NCBI RefSeq assembly: GCF_030718205.1
Contig: NZ_JAUZQF010000005.1
Location: forward strand, 248,001 to 312,000
DNA length: 64,000 nt
Origin: Nonomuraea turcica
GTDB lineage: Bacteria; Actinomycetota; Actinomycetes; Streptosporangiales; Streptosporangiaceae
Direction: 5' to 3'
Positions 1 to 8,703 of the stretch are shown here, one piece after another; position 1 is the stretch's first letter, and the number at the start of each line of letters is the position of its first letter. The notes beneath the pieces are model-generated. The model made no database searches. It had not been told where the DNA came from and saw nothing but the letters and a program-made list of their open reading frames with translations. The translations under genes and the position numbers were made by a program.

Positions 1-841
1 GGCGGCGGGCGGCGATGACGGTTTCCGTGCGGGTGTGGGTGCCCAGTTTGCGCATGGCGTTACGCAGATAGCTCTTGACCGTCTCCGGGCGGATGCCCAG
101 CCGGCCGGCCGTCTCGGCGTTTCCGCAGCCGACCGCGACCAGGGCCAGCACGTCCAGTTCGCGTGGCGACAGCGGGTTCGGCCGGCCGTCGGCAGGGCGG
201 CCGCCGGGGCGGGCCAGCCGGTCGCACACGTCCGCCAGCCGTGCCCGGATCCCGGCGTCTCCGATCTCCTGCGTGATGGCCCTGAGCTGGGCGTGGGCCA
301 GGCGGACGGCCTCCCACTCCCCCGCGGTCGGCGTCTCACGGGCGGCCCGGGTGATGGCCGCCGTCTCCAGCTCGGCCAGCCTGCGTTCCACCTCGCGGCG
401 CACGGTCACCTCGAAGCTCACCCGGGCGGCGACCTGGGTCATGGCGTCCAGCACGCGGTCGCTGATCGACAAGGGCTCGCGGATCCCGCCGTACAGGACA
501 CCGGACACCGTGCCGTGCACCGTGACCGGCACCGCGGCGATCGCCCGCAGCCCCTCGACGGTGACCGGTTTGTCGTACTCGTGGCTGATGCGCGGGTCGG
601 CGGCGTAGTCGTCGACGGCGCCGGGGCGGGCCGTCGTGATCACGCGGCCGCCCAGCCCGTTGCCCGCGCTGACGACCAGACCGCGCAGGGCGCCGGTCAG
701 GGTGCCGCTGAACTCGGTCAGCGTGACGCCGTGCCGCCCGTCCGGCACCAGCCCGCCGAACGCGACGGGCAGCCCCGTCGCCCGGCGCAGCCGTCCGACG
801 GCGGTGTGGAGCGCCTCGGCGGGCACGTGCAGTGCGGCCAT
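1..841 (-). CDS. GAF-LuxR transcriptional regulator (3' end outside window)
   Basis: Reading the minus strand from an ATG at 841 gives about 280 residues without a stop before the window edge. The N-terminal half reads as a GAF-like sensor (start [18 protein letters not shown], then [20 protein letters not shown] and [19 protein letters not shown]). The last ~60 residues are a LuxR/NarL helix-turn-helix ([20 protein letters not shown], then [20 protein letters not shown]). An in-frame ATG at 853 is an alternative start. The gene is divergent from the acyl-CoA ligase at 928, separated by under 90 bp, so it may control that gene (inference). Such GAF-LuxR proteins often regulate CoA-ligase or aromatic catabolic genes; the ligand is unknown. 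Confidence 0.85.
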   Translation of the reverse strand, partial: MAALHVPAEALHTAVGRLRRATGLPVAFGGLVPDGRHGVTLTEFSGTLTGALRGLVVSAGNGLGGRVITTARPGAVDDYAADPRISHEYDKPVTVEGLRAIAAVPVTVHGTVSGVLYGGIREPLSISDRVLDAMTQVAARVSFEVTVRREVERRLAELETAAITRAARETPTAGEWEAVRLAHAQLRAITQEIGDAGIRARLADVCDRLARPGGRPADGRPNPLSPRELDVLALVAVGCGNAETAGRLGIRPETVKSYLRNAMRKLGTHTRTETVIAARR

Positions 842-927
842 GTCACCAAGCATGGACGAGCCCGGCTGCGGCAGGCTACCCCCGAACGGGGGTGGCGGCG
901 GGCTCGGTCCCGGGAGATCCTGCGTGC

Positions 928-2535
928 ATGGTTGCTGACGCAATGGTCTCGTACGCCTCCGGCGGGTCGGAGATGCCCCTGCTGGGCGAGACGATCGGGG
1001 AGAACTTCGAGCGCGCGGTGGCGCGGTTCGGTGACCGCGAGGCGCTGGTGGATGTGGCGGCCGGGCGCCACTGGACGTACGCCGAGCTGGACGCCGCCGT
1101 CAACGAGGTGGCGCTCGGCCTGCTGGCCCGGGGCGTCGCCAAGGGCGACCGGGTCGGCATCTGGGCGCCCAACTGCGCCGAATGGGTGCTCGTCCAGTAC
1201 GCCACCGCGAAGATCGGCGCGATCCTGGTCAACGTCAATCCCGCCTACCGCGCCCATGAGCTGGCGTACGTCGTCCAGCAGTCCGGCATGCGGCTGCTCA
1301 TCAGCGCGGTCACGCACAAGACCAGCGACTACCGGGCGATGATCGGCGAGATCGGCTTCGCGGACGCGATCTTCATCGGCGAGGACGACTGGGACGAGCT
1401 GGTCGAGAGCGGCCGGCGCGGCGACCCGGCCGCTCTGCGGACGCGGGCGGCGGAGCTGACGTTCGACGACCCGATCAACATCCAGTACACGTCGGGCACC
1501 ACCGGCTTCCCCAAAGGCGCCACGCTGTCGCACCACAACATTCTCAACAACGGCTACTTCGTCGGCGAGCTCCTCGGCTACACCGAGCGGGACCGGGTGT
1601 GCCTCCCGGTGCCGCTCTACCACTGCTTCGGCATGGTCATGGGCAACCTCGGCGCGACCTCGCACGGCTCGTGCATCGTGCTGCCGTCGCCCGGCTTCGA
1701 CCCGGAGGCGACGTTGCGGGCCGTGCAGGAGGAGCGGTGCACGTCCCTGTACGGAGTGCCGACGATGTTCATCGCCGAACTCGCCGTGTCCGGAAATTTC
1801 AATCTTTCCACCCTCAGAACCGGCATCATGGCGGGCTCCCCGTGCCCCGTCGAGGTCATGAAGCGCGTGGTCAGCGAGATGAACATGACCGAGGTCGCCA
1901 TCTGCTACGGGATGACCGAGACCTCACCCGTCTCCACGATGACCCGCGCGGACGACGGCCTGGCCCGCCGCACCGAGACCGTCGGCCGCGTGATGCCGCA
2001 CATCGAGGTGAAGATCGTGCACCCGGAGACCCGGCTGACCGTACCGCGGGGTGAGCCCGGCGAGCTGTGCACCCGCGGCTACTCGGTCATGCTCGGCTAC
2101 TGGGGCCGGCCGGAGGCCACGGCCGAGGCCATCGACGCCGCCCGCTGGATGCGTACCGGCGACCTGGCCGCCATGGACGCCGACGGCTACGTCAGCATCG
2201 TCGGCCGCATCAAGGACATGGTGATCCGCGGCGGGGAGAACATCTACCCGCGCGAGATCGAGGAGTTCCTGTACGGCCACCCGGCCATCCACGACGTCCA
2301 GGTGATCGGCGTGCCGGACGAGAAGTACGGCGAGGAGCTCATGGCCTGGATCGTCATGCGGCGGGGCGCCGAGCCGCTGACGGCCGAGCAGATCAGGGAG
2401 TTCTGCGCGGGACGACTGGCCCACTACAAGATCCCCCGCTACGTGCACGTGGTGGACTCCTTCCCGATGACGGTCACCGGGAAGATCCGCAAGGTCGAGA
2501 TGCGCGAGCAGGCCGCCCGCCTCCTCGGCAGCTGA
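928..2535 (+). CDS. AMP-forming acyl-CoA ligase (ACSF2/FadD type)
   Basis: 535-residue adenylate-forming enzyme that activates a carboxylic acid with ATP and CoA to an acyl-CoA. Visible motifs are the P-loop [11 protein letters not shown], the A5 region CYGMTETSP, the hinge/Asp motif [20 protein letters not shown] followed by [20 protein letters not shown], and the catalytic lysine in [15 protein letters not shown] near the C terminus. The run [10 protein letters not shown]...[13 protein letters not shown] is typical of the medium-chain ACSF2 group. ATG 928 is chosen because GGGAGA lies 10 nt upstream; an open frame extends further 5' but without homology. The substrate chain length cannot be read from the sequence. 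It is divergent from the GAF-LuxR gene. Confidence 0.93.
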   Translation: MVADAMVSYASGGSEMPLLGETIGENFERAVARFGDREALVDVAAGRHWTYAELDAAVNEVALGLLARGVAKGDRVGIWAPNCAEWVLVQYATAKIGAILVNVNPAYRAHELAYVVQQSGMRLLISAVTHKTSDYRAMIGEIGFADAIFIGEDDWDELVESGRRGDPAALRTRAAELTFDDPINIQYTSGTTGFPKGATLSHHNILNNGYFVGELLGYTERDRVCLPVPLYHCFGMVMGNLGATSHGSCIVLPSPGFDPEATLRAVQEERCTSLYGVPTMFIAELAVSGNFNLSTLRTGIMAGSPCPVEVMKRVVSEMNMTEVAICYGMTETSPVSTMTRADDGLARRTETVGRVMPHIEVKIVHPETRLTVPRGEPGELCTRGYSVMLGYWGRPEATAEAIDAARWMRTGDLAAMDADGYVSIVGRIKDMVIRGGENIYPREIEEFLYGHPAIHDVQVIGVPDEKYGEELMAWIVMRRGAEPLTAEQIREFCAGRLAHYKIPRYVHVVDSFPMTVTGKIRKVEMREQAARLLGS

Positions 2536-2614
2536 GCGTCACCCGAAAGATGTACACCGATCTCCTCAACGCGCAGGAAGATCGGCGACCTGGCTCTTCA
2601 CTAGCGTTTCCGGC

Positions 2615-2812
2615 ATGACCTCCGCGCGTAAAACGCTCCTCACCGGCCTGGCCACCTTCGTCGGCGGCCTGGCGCTGTGGTTGTTCGGCCTCGACGAGGA
2701 GATCTTCATCTTCACGCCGTCGAAGATCGGCCTGGTCCTGATGGTCCTCGGCGGAGTGGAGACCCTGTACGGCGTGTACAAGACCGTGCGGAGCGACGCC
2801 GAGCCGGGTTGA
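2615..2812 (+). CDS. Small two-helix membrane protein
   Basis: 65 residues. It has two hydrophobic segments (about residues 8-24, TGLATFVGGLALWLFGL, and 38-54, KIGLVLMVLGGVETLYG) joined by the acidic loop DEEIFIF. It resembles small actinobacterial membrane proteins of unknown function (my impression is the DUF5708 type, not certain). There is no clear Shine-Dalgarno before ATG 2615, so it may be translated from a very short leader. It stands alone between the acyl-CoA ligase and the convergent small gene ending at 2821. No function can be assigned. Confidence 0.7.
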   Translation: MTSARKTLLTGLATFVGGLALWLFGLDEEIFIFTPSKIGLVLMVLGGVETLYGVYKTVRSDAEPG

Positions 2813-2820
2813 TCGTCACT

Positions 2821-3102
2821 TCAGCGCGGCCGGCTCGGCTCGGTGCGCACCCAGACGTCCTCCCCCACCTTCCGGCAGGTTCCGCCGGAGCCGTGCGTGA
2901 CATCCGGTACGGGTTCGTGGCAGGCCGCCTGCGGAGTCGCCGCCGTCTGCGGCATGACGTAGACCGCCAGTCCCATTGCCGAGTTCAGGAGAAGTCCCAG
3001 CAGGACAGGCGTGAGGAGCCTGCCAGGGCGGCCTTGGCTAAGCCATGCATGTGCGGATCTTCTCAAAGCGCCAGCCCGCTTTCCACCAATGATGAAAACC
3101 AT
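2821..3102 (-). CDS. Possible small exported/membrane protein
   Basis: Open frame of 93 codons. A hydrophobic stretch (LLTPVLLGLLLNSAMGLAVYV) is followed by a hydrophilic tail with two cysteines (AACHEPV, TCRKVGEDVW). The only ATG giving the whole hydrophobic segment is at 3102, which lies inside the Zur-like box at 3089-3109. The transcript would then have to be nearly leaderless or use a later non-ATG start. Codon bias is compatible with coding but weaker than in neighbours. It may be a divergent member of the same metal regulon (inference) or a chance frame. Confidence 0.4.
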   Translation of the reverse strand: MVFIIGGKRAGALRRSAHAWLSQGRPGRLLTPVLLGLLLNSAMGLAVYVMPQTAATPQAACHEPVPDVTHGSGGTCRKVGEDVWVRTEPSRPR

Positions 3103-3109
3103 TATCGTT
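3089..3109. promoter_or_regulatory. Zur/Fur-like operator
   Basis: The AT-rich block AATGATGAAAACCATTATCG stands out in GC-rich DNA. Its core TGAAAACCATTATCG matches the actinobacterial Zur palindrome TGAAAATGATTTTCA at 11 of 15 positions by eye. It sits 33-53 bp upstream of the GTG start of the binding-protein gene at 3142 and overlaps the start of the small minus-strand frame, a good place for a divergent repressor site. Zinc as effector is inference; a Fur or manganese regulator could use a similar site. Confidence 0.55.
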
Positions 3110-3141
3110 GTGGCAGGTGGGACGGCTGAGGGGAGACAAGG

Positions 3142-4692
3142 GTGCGGAGACGAGCCGCGGTCGCGGTGCTGGCCACGCTGTTAGGGATGGCCCTGTCGGG
3201 GTGTGGCGGCTCGCCCGAGGCCCCACAGGAGACCGGCCTCCTGACCTTGGCGGCTCCGCGTGACCTCGTCGCTGGACCGCAGGACCCCTACTTCACGCAC
3301 CAGACGCTCCGCATCTGGGAGCCGCTGGTGACGGTGGACGACAAGCTGCGGCCGGCGCCCGCGCTCGCCACCTCCTGGGAGAGCGCGGACGGCGGGCGGC
3401 GGTGGACATTCACGCTGCGCGAAGGGGTGCGCTTCAGCGACGGGACGGCGCTGAACGCCGAGGCGGTGGTGGCCAACGTCCAGCGGTTCCTGCGGATCGC
3501 GCCCCGCCAGTCGGCGTTCTTCAGCCTCGACGCCGGGATGGAGGTGGCCTACGGGCAGCTGGAGGAGGTGCGTGCGGACGGCGGGCGGGTGACGTTCGAG
3601 CTGCGGCGGCCGGTAGCGGATCTGCCCGGGCGGCTGGCCGGCTTCTACAGCATGATCCAGTCGCCGAAGGCGTTCGCCGCCTCCGGGGACTTCGCCGGGA
3701 ACCCGGTGGGGACCGGGCCGTACACGCTGACGCGGTGGGCCAAGGGGCAGCAGGCGGAGCTGGCGGCCAACCCGCGCTACTACGGGGCTGCGCCGGCGTA
3801 CAAGAAGATCGTGGTCAAGGTGATCCCGGACGCCAACGCGCGGGTCGCCGCGCTGCGCGCCGGCGAGGTCGACGGGCTGATCGACAAGGGGGCGCTGCTG
3901 TCCGGGCAGGTCGCGGCCGTCGCCGCCGACAGCCGGTTCCGGGTCGTCCGCAGTCCGTCCGTCCTGACGCACTACCTCACGTTCAACGGCTCGCGTGAGC
4001 CCTTCTCCGACCCGCGGCTCCGAGAGGCGGCGGAGCTGGCCATCGACCGCAGGACGATCGCGGACAAGCTGCTCGCCGGCACGGCCAAGCCGGGCGCCGC
4101 GTTCCTGTCGCCGGTCTTCGGCGAGCTGTCCGATCCGACCGTGGCGGCCGCCTACGACCCGGCCAAGGCCCGGGCGCTGGTGGACGCGGCGGGCCGGCCC
4201 GCCGCGCCGGTCACGATCCTGATCTCGTCCGCCGAGACCGGGCAGTTCCCGTACACCGACATCGCCGAGGTGCTGCGGGCCGCGTTCGAACAGGCGGGGC
4301 TGCCGGCGAAGGTGACCGTGGCCGAGGCGACGAAGGCCGTGATGGAGGCCGGGGACTACGACGTCTTCCTGAGCGCGTACAGCGTGCCGAACGGGGACGC
4401 CGACTACCTGTTCCGCCGCTTCCTGCGCTCGGACGCGGCCTGGAACGTCGACCGCAAGCTCGGCTACCGCAGCAAGGAGTTCGACACGCTCGTCGACCAG
4501 GCCGCGACCGGGACCGACGAGGCGAAACGGCGGGACCTGTACCGGCGCCTGCAGCGGCTGCTCGCGGCGGACCGGCCGATGATCCCGCTGGCGTACCAGG
4601 ACAATCCCGTGGTGACGACCACCGAAGTCGGCGGGGTCGTGCAGAATGCGGCGTATGTCATCGATCTCGGCAAGCTGACGCCGTCGGGCTGA
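3142..4692 (+). CDS. ABC transporter substrate-binding lipoprotein, family 5 (Opp/Nik type)
   Basis: 516 residues, starting at GTG 3142 with GAGGGGAG just upstream. The N terminus is a lipoprotein signal ending in LSGC with Cys21 as lipidated residue. The mature protein has the SBP_bac_5 layout: PALATSWESADGGRRWTFTL and REGVRFSDGTALNAEAVVAN near the front, NPVGTGPYTLTRWAKGQQAE in the middle, and a C-terminal RLQRLLAADRPMIPLAYQDN segment. The family binds peptides, nickel or metallophores for uptake. The Zur-like box upstream suggests a metal or metal-chelate ligand (inference). It is followed after 1 nt by two permease genes. Confidence 0.92.
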   Translation: MRRRAAVAVLATLLGMALSGCGGSPEAPQETGLLTLAAPRDLVAGPQDPYFTHQTLRIWEPLVTVDDKLRPAPALATSWESADGGRRWTFTLREGVRFSDGTALNAEAVVANVQRFLRIAPRQSAFFSLDAGMEVAYGQLEEVRADGGRVTFELRRPVADLPGRLAGFYSMIQSPKAFAASGDFAGNPVGTGPYTLTRWAKGQQAELAANPRYYGAAPAYKKIVVKVIPDANARVAALRAGEVDGLIDKGALLSGQVAAVAADSRFRVVRSPSVLTHYLTFNGSREPFSDPRLREAAELAIDRRTIADKLLAGTAKPGAAFLSPVFGELSDPTVAAAYDPAKARALVDAAGRPAAPVTILISSAETGQFPYTDIAEVLRAAFEQAGLPAKVTVAEATKAVMEAGDYDVFLSAYSVPNGDADYLFRRFLRSDAAWNVDRKLGYRSKEFDTLVDQAATGTDEAKRRDLYRRLQRLLAADRPMIPLAYQDNPVVTTTEVGGVVQNAAYVIDLGKLTPSG

Positions 4693-4693
4693 C

Positions 4694-5608
4694 GTGCGGT
4701 TCCTGCTGCGGCGTGCCACGGAGACGCTGCTCGTGCTCCTGGTGCTGTCGGTGCTGGTCTTCCTCTTGACCTCGCTGGCGCCCGGGGATCCGGCCGAGGA
4801 GATCCTGCGCCGCGGCGGGATCCAGCCGACGGCGGCCAGCGTCGCCGCGCTGCGTGCCGAACTAGGCCTCGACCTGCCTCTCCCGGTCCGGTACGTGCGG
4901 TGGTTGTCCGATGTGGTGCGCGGCGACCTCGGGCTGTCCTACGTGGACCGGTCCCCGGTGACGGGCGAGATACTGTCCCGCCTGCCCGCGACGCTGCGGC
5001 TGGCGGGCGCGGCGGCGCTCGTCGCGGCCGGGCTGGCCCTGCTCGCCTCGCTCCGGCCGCGAGGGCTGGGCGGCCGGGTCATCACGGCGGTGACGGTGGT
5101 GGTCGCGAGCGTGCCACCGTACATCGCCGGGATCCTGCTGATCAGCGTGGTCGCGGTCGGCCTGCGCGCGCTGCCGACCGGGGGCGACGCCGGGCCGGGC
5201 GCCGTGGTGCTGCCCGCGCTGACGCTCGGGCTGGCGGGCGCCGCCACGCTGACCCGGCTGCTGCGCGCCGATCTGGCTCAGGCGCTCGCGTTGCCGTTCG
5301 TGCGGCTGGCCGCCGCCAAGGGGCTGAGCGCGCGGCGCGCCGTGACGGTGCACGCGCTGCGGGTGGCCGCGCCGAACGCGATCACGGCCGGGGGCGCGGT
5401 GCTGGCCGACCTGGTGGCGGGCGCCGTGGTGGTGGAGACGCTGTTCTCGTGGCCCGGGGTGGGGCAGCTGGCGATCTCGGCGATCCGGCAGCGCGACGTG
5501 CCGGTGGTGCAGGCGTACGTGCTGGTCATCGGGGCGGCGACGGTCCTGCTCCTGGCGCTGGCGGACCTGTGCCTGGCGGCCGCCGACCCGCGGGTGCGCC
5601 GCCCATGA
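4694..5608 (+). CDS. ABC transporter permease, DppB/NikB type
   Basis: 304 residues, starting at GTG 4694 one base after the stop of the binding-protein gene. The N-terminal hydrophobic helix and TSLAPGDPAEEILRRGGIQP, then LGLDLPLPVRYVRWLSDVVR, are the hallmark of the first permease of peptide/nickel importers. The coupling-helix region is LAAAKGLSARRAVTVHALRV, followed by VVVETLFSWPGVGQLAISAI. About six membrane helices are visible. It ends with an ATGA overlap into the second permease, so the two are probably made in equal amounts. Confidence 0.92.
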   Translation: MRFLLRRATETLLVLLVLSVLVFLLTSLAPGDPAEEILRRGGIQPTAASVAALRAELGLDLPLPVRYVRWLSDVVRGDLGLSYVDRSPVTGEILSRLPATLRLAGAAALVAAGLALLASLRPRGLGGRVITAVTVVVASVPPYIAGILLISVVAVGLRALPTGGDAGPGAVVLPALTLGLAGAATLTRLLRADLAQALALPFVRLAAAKGLSARRAVTVHALRVAAPNAITAGGAVLADLVAGAVVVETLFSWPGVGQLAISAIRQRDVPVVQAYVLVIGAATVLLLALADLCLAAADPRVRRP

Positions 5609-6426
5609 ACGGCCCCGACCCCGCCCGGCGCCTCTGGAGTTCGTCGCCAGGGACGGGCCGTGCGGGGATCGCGATCCTGGCGGCGATCGTGGCGTTCTGC
5701 GGCCTCGCGCCGCTCCTGTCCCCCCACGACCCGTACCTGCCCGACCCGGCCCTCGCCCTGCTGCCGCCCAGCCCGCGGCACTGGCTCGGCACCGACCAGC
5801 TCGGCCGCGACCTGCTCACCAGGACGGCGGCGGCCGGCGCGGTCTCCTTCGTGACCGCGTTCGCCATCACGGCGATCACCACGGCACTCGGCACTCTGGC
5901 CGGCGCCGCCGCGGGACTGGCCGGCGGGTTGCCGGAGAGGCTGCTGCGGCACGCGGCCACGGTGGCGCTGGCGCTGCCCGGCCTCACGCTCGCCCTGGCG
6001 CTGGCGGGGGTGCTACCACCCGGCCCGGGCACGATGGTGGCCGCGCTCGTCCCGTTCGGCTGGGTGAACTGCGGCCTCATCGCCCACACGGCCACCCGGC
6101 GCGTGGCCACGTCGGACTTCGTCCTCGCCGCCCGCGCCCTGGGCGCCTCCCCGTCCTACCTGCTACGCCGCACCATCGGCCCGCACATCGCCGGGCCGGT
6201 GCTCACGGTCGCCACCGCCGACCTCGCGCGTACGCTGATCGCGGCCACCTCGCTGAGCTTCCTCGGTCTCGGCCTGCCTCCGCCGGTGACCGACTGGGGC
6301 GGCATGGTGACCGACGCCGTGCCGCTGCTGATCGCAGCCCCCCGCCTGGCGATCGCCCCAGCCCTCGCTCTGGCGCTCACCGGCGTGGCCATCACTCTCG
6401 TGGTCGACGCCCGCCGGCTCAGTTAG
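5605..6426 (+). CDS. ABC transporter permease, DppC/NikC type
   Basis: 273 residues starting at ATG 5605, overlapping the previous stop by ATGA. It contains LSPHDPYLPDP and HWLGTDQLGRDLLTR, diagnostic for DppC/OppC permeases, and ARALGASPSYLLRRTIGPHI as the EAA coupling loop, followed by SLSFLGLGLPPPVTDWGGMV. It forms a heterodimer with the preceding gene in the membrane. No OppD/OppF-type ATPase follows: the next gene is a convergent P450 only 14 bp away. The importer must borrow ATPases from elsewhere or is incomplete. Confidence 0.92.
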   Translation: MNGPDPARRLWSSSPGTGRAGIAILAAIVAFCGLAPLLSPHDPYLPDPALALLPPSPRHWLGTDQLGRDLLTRTAAAGAVSFVTAFAITAITTALGTLAGAAAGLAGGLPERLLRHAATVALALPGLTLALALAGVLPPGPGTMVAALVPFGWVNCGLIAHTATRRVATSDFVLAARALGASPSYLLRRTIGPHIAGPVLTVATADLARTLIAATSLSFLGLGLPPPVTDWGGMVTDAVPLLIAAPRLAIAPALALALTGVAITLVVDARRLS

Positions 6427-6440
6427 GGGGCGGGTGGTGG

Positions 6441-7712
6441 TCAGCCGACGCGGAGGGGAAGGGTACGCGGGCCGCGGACCTGGCCCGCCGCCCAGGTCAC
6501 CGCCGAAGGATCGGCCAGTGCGAAGGCGGGGATGCGCTCCATCCAGACCTCCAGCGCGACCCGCAGCTCCATGCGCGCCAGGTGGGAGCCCACGCAGCGA
6601 TGGATGCCCAGGCCGAAGGCGACATGGCGGTTGACCTCGCGGTCGATGACCACCTCGCCCGCCCGCTCGAACTGCACCGGGTCGCGGTTGGCGGCCGGGA
6701 ACGACAGCAGCACCCAATCATCGGCCTTCATGTCCACGCCGTTCCAGCTCATGTCCTCCTTGACCAGCCGCGCCATCGTCACCGGCGCGTACACCCGCAG
6801 CAGCTCCTCCATCGCCGTCGGCAGCAGCCCGGGCTCGGCGACCAGACGCTCCCGGTCGGCGGGGGTCTTGGCCAGGTGCCACAACGATGCCCCGATCGCA
6901 CTCCAGGTCGTGTCGATGCCGGCGATGAGCAGCAGCGCCATCGTGCCGGCCACGTGGTCGGGAGCGAGCTTCCTGCCGTACAGCTCAGCGTTGATCAAGT
7001 AGGTCGTCAGATCGTCGCGCGGATGGTCCACATGGTCGCGGATCTGGGCCAGAAGGTAGTCGAACAGCTGCCCCATCCGCACGATGCGCTCCTCGGGCGG
7101 CAGGTTGACGCCTTCGAGGGCGTTCTCGATGAACTCGCGGAAGCGCGGCCCGTCCTCGGGCGGGAAGCCCAGCATGTCGGAGATGACCCGCATCGGGATG
7201 TGCTGGGCGTAGTCGGCGGCGGCGTCGACCACCTCCTGACCCTCCAGCGCGTCGATGAGCTCGTGGCAAAACGCCCGGGTCGCCGCCTCCCGCCGGGCGA
7301 CCGCGCTCTTGGTGAACGCCGGCAGCAGCAGCCTGCGCGCGTCGTGGTGGAACGGCGGGTCCGACGAGATCGGCGGCGTGCCGCCCACGGGGGCCAGCTC
7401 GCGCGGCGGCCGGAAGTTGCTCATGATGATCGACCGCGACGAGAAGCGCTCGGTGTCGTAGGCGATGGCCGCGACGTCCTCGTAGCGCGTGGGCAGCCAG
7501 CCGCCGCCGAACCGCCCCGTGTGCGCGATCGGGCAGCGCTGCCGCAGGTCGTCCTGGATGGGGTACGGATCGGCCGCCCACTCAGGCTCGAGGTGCGAGA
7601 AGTCCGTCGCCCAGTCCGCGACCGGGCCGGTGACGATCTCATTGCGCGTGCCGAAGGGCTGGTCTCCGCGCGCCTCCCGGAAATCCTGGGCGAAGCGGTC
7701 GTCGATGGCCAT
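6441..7712 (-). CDS. Cytochrome P450
   Basis: 423-residue soluble bacterial P450, the heme monooxygenase of the TetR-ferredoxin-P450 operon. The I-helix oxygen-activation motif AGIDTT is at 264-269, the ExxR motif EELLR at 302-306, and the heme loop FGLGIHRCVG at 366-375 with Cys373 as thiolate ligand. The start ATG 7712 follows a strong AGGAGG 6 nt upstream. It lies 10 bp after the ferredoxin stop, so the two are surely cotranscribed. Substrate is unknown. The architecture resembles CYP families that oxidise terpenoid or xenobiotic substrates, but I cannot assign a family by eye. Confidence 0.95.
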   Translation of the reverse strand: MAIDDRFAQDFREARGDQPFGTRNEIVTGPVADWATDFSHLEPEWAADPYPIQDDLRQRCPIAHTGRFGGGWLPTRYEDVAAIAYDTERFSSRSIIMSNFRPPRELAPVGGTPPISSDPPFHHDARRLLLPAFTKSAVARREAATRAFCHELIDALEGQEVVDAAADYAQHIPMRVISDMLGFPPEDGPRFREFIENALEGVNLPPEERIVRMGQLFDYLLAQIRDHVDHPRDDLTTYLINAELYGRKLAPDHVAGTMALLLIAGIDTTWSAIGASLWHLAKTPADRERLVAEPGLLPTAMEELLRVYAPVTMARLVKEDMSWNGVDMKADDWVLLSFPAANRDPVQFERAGEVVIDREVNRHVAFGLGIHRCVGSHLARMELRVALEVWMERIPAFALADPSAVTWAAGQVRGPRTLPLRVG

Positions 7713-7722
7713 GTCACACCTC

Positions 7723-7914
7723 CTAGAGGATCTCGATCGCTCGTTCCGGACAGTTGGCCATGGCCAGGCGTGCCGCCTGGGCCTCTTCCTGCGGTACGAC
7801 GCCGTCGCCGAGCACCTGCCCGTAACCCTCCTCGTCCTCGCCGAACAGGCCGGGGGCGAGGTCGTAGCAGCGGCCGTGTCCCTGGCAACGCTCGGAGTCG
7901 ATCTTCACTTTCAC
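7723..7914 (-). CDS. [3Fe-4S] ferredoxin, P450 redox partner
   Basis: 63 residues. The cluster motif is CQGHGRC near the N terminus and ANCPERAIEIL at the end. The second cysteine position of a 4Fe motif is histidine (C-x2-H-x2-C), as in ferredoxins that serve actinobacterial P450s. Starts at GTG 7914, with GAGGGGAG 8 nt upstream, and overlaps the TetR stop as GTGA. It should pass electrons to the P450 encoded 10 bp downstream; no ferredoxin reductase gene is present nearby. Confidence 0.92.
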   Translation of the reverse strand: MKVKIDSERCQGHGRCYDLAPGLFGEDEEGYGQVLGDGVVPQEEAQAARLAMANCPERAIEIL

Positions 7915-8528
7915 TGTGACGCTCCCCTCTGTGCTGAGGTGCCGGCGGGGGCGAAGGCCCTGACGACCCGGGTGAGCAACGCGCTCCACTCCCGGTCGTC
8001 GACCGCGTGCAGGTCGGGTGTGACGAGCGCGCTGCCCATCGCCAGCAGCAGGCAGAAGTGGACCAGCGCATCCGCCGACAGCGAAGGGTCGAGTTCGCCG
8101 TCGTTCTGCGCGACGCGCATGAGCCCGGACAGCCAGTCGGCGCGCTCGCCCATGTAGTCGCGCATCGGCCGGGCGACGTCCTCGTCGCGGCGGGCCGCGA
8201 CGAGCGCCTCGACGATGAGGTAGCCGCAGGCCTCGCGGCGGCGGGGCAACCATCGGCCGACGACGAGGAGCAGGTCGGTGATGGGCCGGTCCGGGTCGGC
8301 GGCGAACAGGTCGGCGAGCAGCCGCGGCCCGTGGGCGCGCAACGCCGCCACGATCAGGTCGGCCTTCGAGCCGAAGTGCGCGTACAGCGCGCCGTTGCTC
8401 ACCCCCGCGGCTGCGGCGATGTCGGCCACACGCGTGCCGTCGTAACCGCGCTCGGCGAACACCTCGGCGGCCGCCCGCAACAGCCGCTCGCGGGTCTCAG
8501 CGGCGGTAACACCTGCGATCCGCCCCAT
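7911..8528 (-). CDS. TetR-family repressor of the ferredoxin-P450 operon
   Basis: About 205 residues. The helix-turn-helix is in ETRERLLRAAAEVFAERGYD and DIAAAAGVSNGALYAHFGSK. Start ATG 8528 (MGRIAGVTAAETRERL) is preferred: an open frame continues to 8579, but that stretch holds the probable operator at 8537-8550. The gene is the first of the operon and its stop overlaps the ferredoxin start, so it most likely represses its own operon, released by a P450 substrate or related small molecule (inference from architecture). Confidence 0.88.
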   Translation of the reverse strand: MGRIAGVTAAETRERLLRAAAEVFAERGYDGTRVADIAAAAGVSNGALYAHFGSKADLIVAALRAHGPRLLADLFAADPDRPITDLLLVVGRWLPRRREACGYLIVEALVAARRDEDVARPMRDYMGERADWLSGLMRVAQNDGELDPSLSADALVHFCLLLAMGSALVTPDLHAVDDREWSALLTRVVRAFAPAGTSAQRGASQ

Positions 8529-8536
8529 ACGCGAAT

Positions 8537-8550
8537 TAAACGACCGTTCA
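8537..8550. promoter_or_regulatory. TetR operator upstream of the P450 operon
   Basis: TAAACGACCGTTCA contains the inverted repeat AACG-AC-CGTT in an otherwise AT-rich pocket directly before the TetR start at 8528. Position and symmetry fit an autoregulatory TetR site. Confidence 0.5.
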
Positions 8551-8581
8551 TTTGATGCGTCAAGAGCCATCGAAAGCACGT

Positions 8582-8700
8582 ACGACTGTTGTTGTCTGAC
8601 GGCCTTTAAGATGACAGTCCGTCACGCCATCTGGAAGCGGACATGCCGGTAGGCCATCGGAGTGACAGTGGGGGCGTGTACGGCAGGAGGTTCGGCTCGG
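8582..8700 (+). repeat. Dispersed intergenic repeat, copy C (right half)
   Basis: The block GTTGTCTGACGGCCTT, then GTCACGCCATCTGGAAGCGG, AGGCCATCGG and GGCGTGTACGGCAGGAGG is repeated with few changes at 14443-14547 (copy B). Here it leads straight into the start of a broken tniQ gene. That suggests the repeat is the upstream flank, or left end, of a TniQ-encoding element. The left half found in copies A, B and D is missing here. Confidence 0.75.
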
Positions 8701-8703
8701 GAG

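Noticed and set aside
3181..4719. Long open frame on the minus strand opposite the binding-protein gene
   Set aside because: It is the antisense shadow of the clearly homologous family 5 lipoprotein gene and has Arg/Gly/Pro-rich nonsense composition with no motif. Similar long antisense frames opposite katG, the amine oxidase, the NB-ARC genes and others were dropped for the same reason.
6441..7914. P450 plus ferredoxin as part of a natural-product gene cluster
   Set aside because: No PKS, NRPS, terpene cyclase or RiPP genes lie within reach; flanks are a transporter and repeats.
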